Positions 5,864-6,737 of a stretch of 6,737 nucleotides of DNA are shown in pieces. The first letter of the stretch is position 1. Each line of letters starts with the position of its first letter. Under the pieces are notes generated by a model that was not told where the DNA came from, did not search any database, and saw nothing but the letters and a program-made list of their open reading frames with translations. The position numbers and the translations under genes are program-made. The DNA comes from Chthoniobacter sp. (lineage in GTDB: Bacteria > Verrucomicrobiota > Verrucomicrobiia > Chthoniobacterales > Chthoniobacteraceae), in contig JANXWQ010000612.1 of assembly GCA_025351065.1 (NCBI GenBank), positions 1-6,737 on the forward strand, given 5' to 3'.

Positions 5864-6709
5864 ATGGCCGCCCCACTCCTCGACATCCGCAACCTCGCGA
5901 TTGATTTCGCGACCGAGACCGGGACGGTCGAAGCCGTGAAGGGCATTTCGTTTTCACTCATGGAGGGCGAGACGCTGGCGATCGTCGGTGAAAGCGGGAG
6001 CGGTAAAAGCGTGACCGGCCTGGCGCTGACGCGGCTGCTGCCGGAGCCGCCCGCGGTCTATCGCTCGGGCGAGATTCTGCTGCACGGAAAGGACGTTTTG
6101 AAAATGAATCCGCGCGAACTGCGCAACATCCGCGGCAACAAGATCGCCTACATTTTCCAGGAGCCGAGCACGTCGCTGAATCCGGTCTTTACCATCCGCA
6201 ACCAGATCGCCGAGGCCATCCAGCTCCACCGGCCCGAGGTGCGCGACCTCGACACCGAGGTGGTGAAATATCTCGACCTAGTGGGCATCGTCGATCCCGC
6301 GAAGCGGCTGCACGATTACCCACACCAGCTCAGCGGCGGCATGCAGCAGCGCGTGATGATCGCCATGGCGCTCTCCTGCCAGCCCGAACTGCTCGTGGCC
6401 GACGAGCCGACCACCGCGCTCGATGTCACCATCCAGGCGCAGATCATGGATCAGCTCCGCGAGCTGAAGCAGCGCGTGCGCATGGCGATCATTTTGATCA
6501 CGCACAATTTCGGCATCATCAATGGCATCGCCGACCGGGTGGCGGTGATGTTCCGCGGGAAAATCGTGGAGTATGGCGCGACGCACGAGGTGCTCGCGAA
6601 CCCGCAGCACGCCTACACGCGGGCGCTTATCCAGTGCATCCCCCAGCTCGGCGCAAAACGCGAGCGGCTCACGACCATCGACCACGCGGCGCTGGAGGCC
6701 GCCGGGTAG
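5864..6709 (+). CDS. OppD/DppD-type peptide ABC transporter ATP-binding protein, shortened C-terminus
   Basis: Cytoplasmic ATPase of the peptide importer, 281 residues. All motor motifs are present: Walker A GESGSGKSV (42-50), Q-loop glutamine Q99 in FQEPSTSLNP, signature LSGGMQQR (156-163), Walker B LLVADE (176-181) and the switch histidine H214 in LITHNFG (where THD is more usual). The start of the oligopeptide-type C-terminal domain is seen as NPQHAYTRAL (246-255; NPxHPYT in most relatives), but the chain stops about 30 residues later. OppD and DppD are usually about 320-330 residues, and many carry a cysteine-rich [4Fe-4S] site in the part missing here. Downstream bases in this or other frames do not restore it. 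The ATG follows directly on a repeat element with no SD. An OppF-like partner would be expected next. Confidence 0.92.
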   Translation: MAAPLLDIRNLAIDFATETGTVEAVKGISFSLMEGETLAIVGESGSGKSVTGLALTRLLPEPPAVYRSGEILLHGKDVLKMNPRELRNIRGNKIAYIFQEPSTSLNPVFTIRNQIAEAIQLHRPEVRDLDTEVVKYLDLVGIVDPAKRLHDYPHQLSGGMQQRVMIAMALSCQPELLVADEPTTALDVTIQAQIMDQLRELKQRVRMAIILITHNFGIINGIADRVAVMFRGKIVEYGATHEVLANPQHAYTRALIQCIPQLGAKRERLTTIDHAALEAAG

Positions 6710-6710
6710 C

Positions 6711-6725
6711 ACCGCGCGAAGCGGT
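6711..6725. other. Small hairpin after the ATPase gene
   Basis: ACCGC (6711-6715) pairs with GCGGT (6721-6725) around a GCGAA loop, two bases after the TAG at 6707-6709. It is followed by an A run (6728-6734), not a T run, so it does not look like an intrinsic terminator for the rightward cluster. The stem is only 5 bp and may be chance. The window ends 12 bases later without a visible start codon. Confidence 0.2.
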
Positions 6726-6737
6726 CGAAAAAAACTG

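Noticed and set aside
5776..5904. Short plus-strand frame starting MDRIFFETQRV
   Set aside because: It is a translation of the palindromic repeat and runs out of frame into the ATPase gene; there is no ribosome binding site.

Overview
The window reads as ordinary chromosomal DNA from a GC-rich bacterium, most likely of the PVC superphylum and probably Verrucomicrobiota. This placement is an inference from protein style, not a measured result. It rests on a small secreted protein with a 'T-x-x-G-x-x-[FY]-x-N-x-x-V ... H-D-x-G ... FGYDP' module, a UVR-motif protein of a type I associate with Verrucomicrobia and Planctomycetes, and a general lack of Shine-Dalgarno (SD) sequences. No RNA genes, CRISPR arrays, transposases or phage genes are visible.

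Layout: (1) a leftward gene (96-713) for a small exported protein, followed by a strong hairpin with a UUCG loop (82-55); (2) a divergent intergenic region (714-870) with a good sigma70-type promoter whose -35 box sits inside a perfect 8+8 bp inverted repeat; (3) a rightward cluster: a UVR-motif protein (871-1623), an oligopeptide-binding protein (1677-3650, or from 1620 if the overlapping upstream ATG is used), a single-chain permease joining the OppB-like and OppC-like halves (3643-5742), and an OppD-like ATPase (5864-6709). The window ends 28 bases after the ATPase; an OppF-type ATPase may follow outside it.

The cluster works as a peptide-type ABC importer. The binding protein captures substrate in the periplasm, the fused permease forms the whole membrane channel, and the ATPase powers transport. 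The second ATPase needed for a typical Opp/Dpp heterodimer is not in the window. Tight overlaps (ATGA at 1620-1623, 8 nt at 3643-3650) suggest co-transcription and translational coupling from the UVR gene through the permease.

The unusual points are: the OppB-OppC fusion with two extra linker helices; a binding protein that seems anchored at both ends; an OppD with a shortened C-terminal domain; and two short palindromic repeat elements. One element (1638-1747, built of GGCGAAA/TTTCGCC heptads) encodes part of the binding protein's signal peptide. The other (5738-5862, built of GGAT/ATCC blocks) runs up to the start codon of the ATPase. I see no wholly new system, but the transporter architecture and the repeat placement deserve a check.
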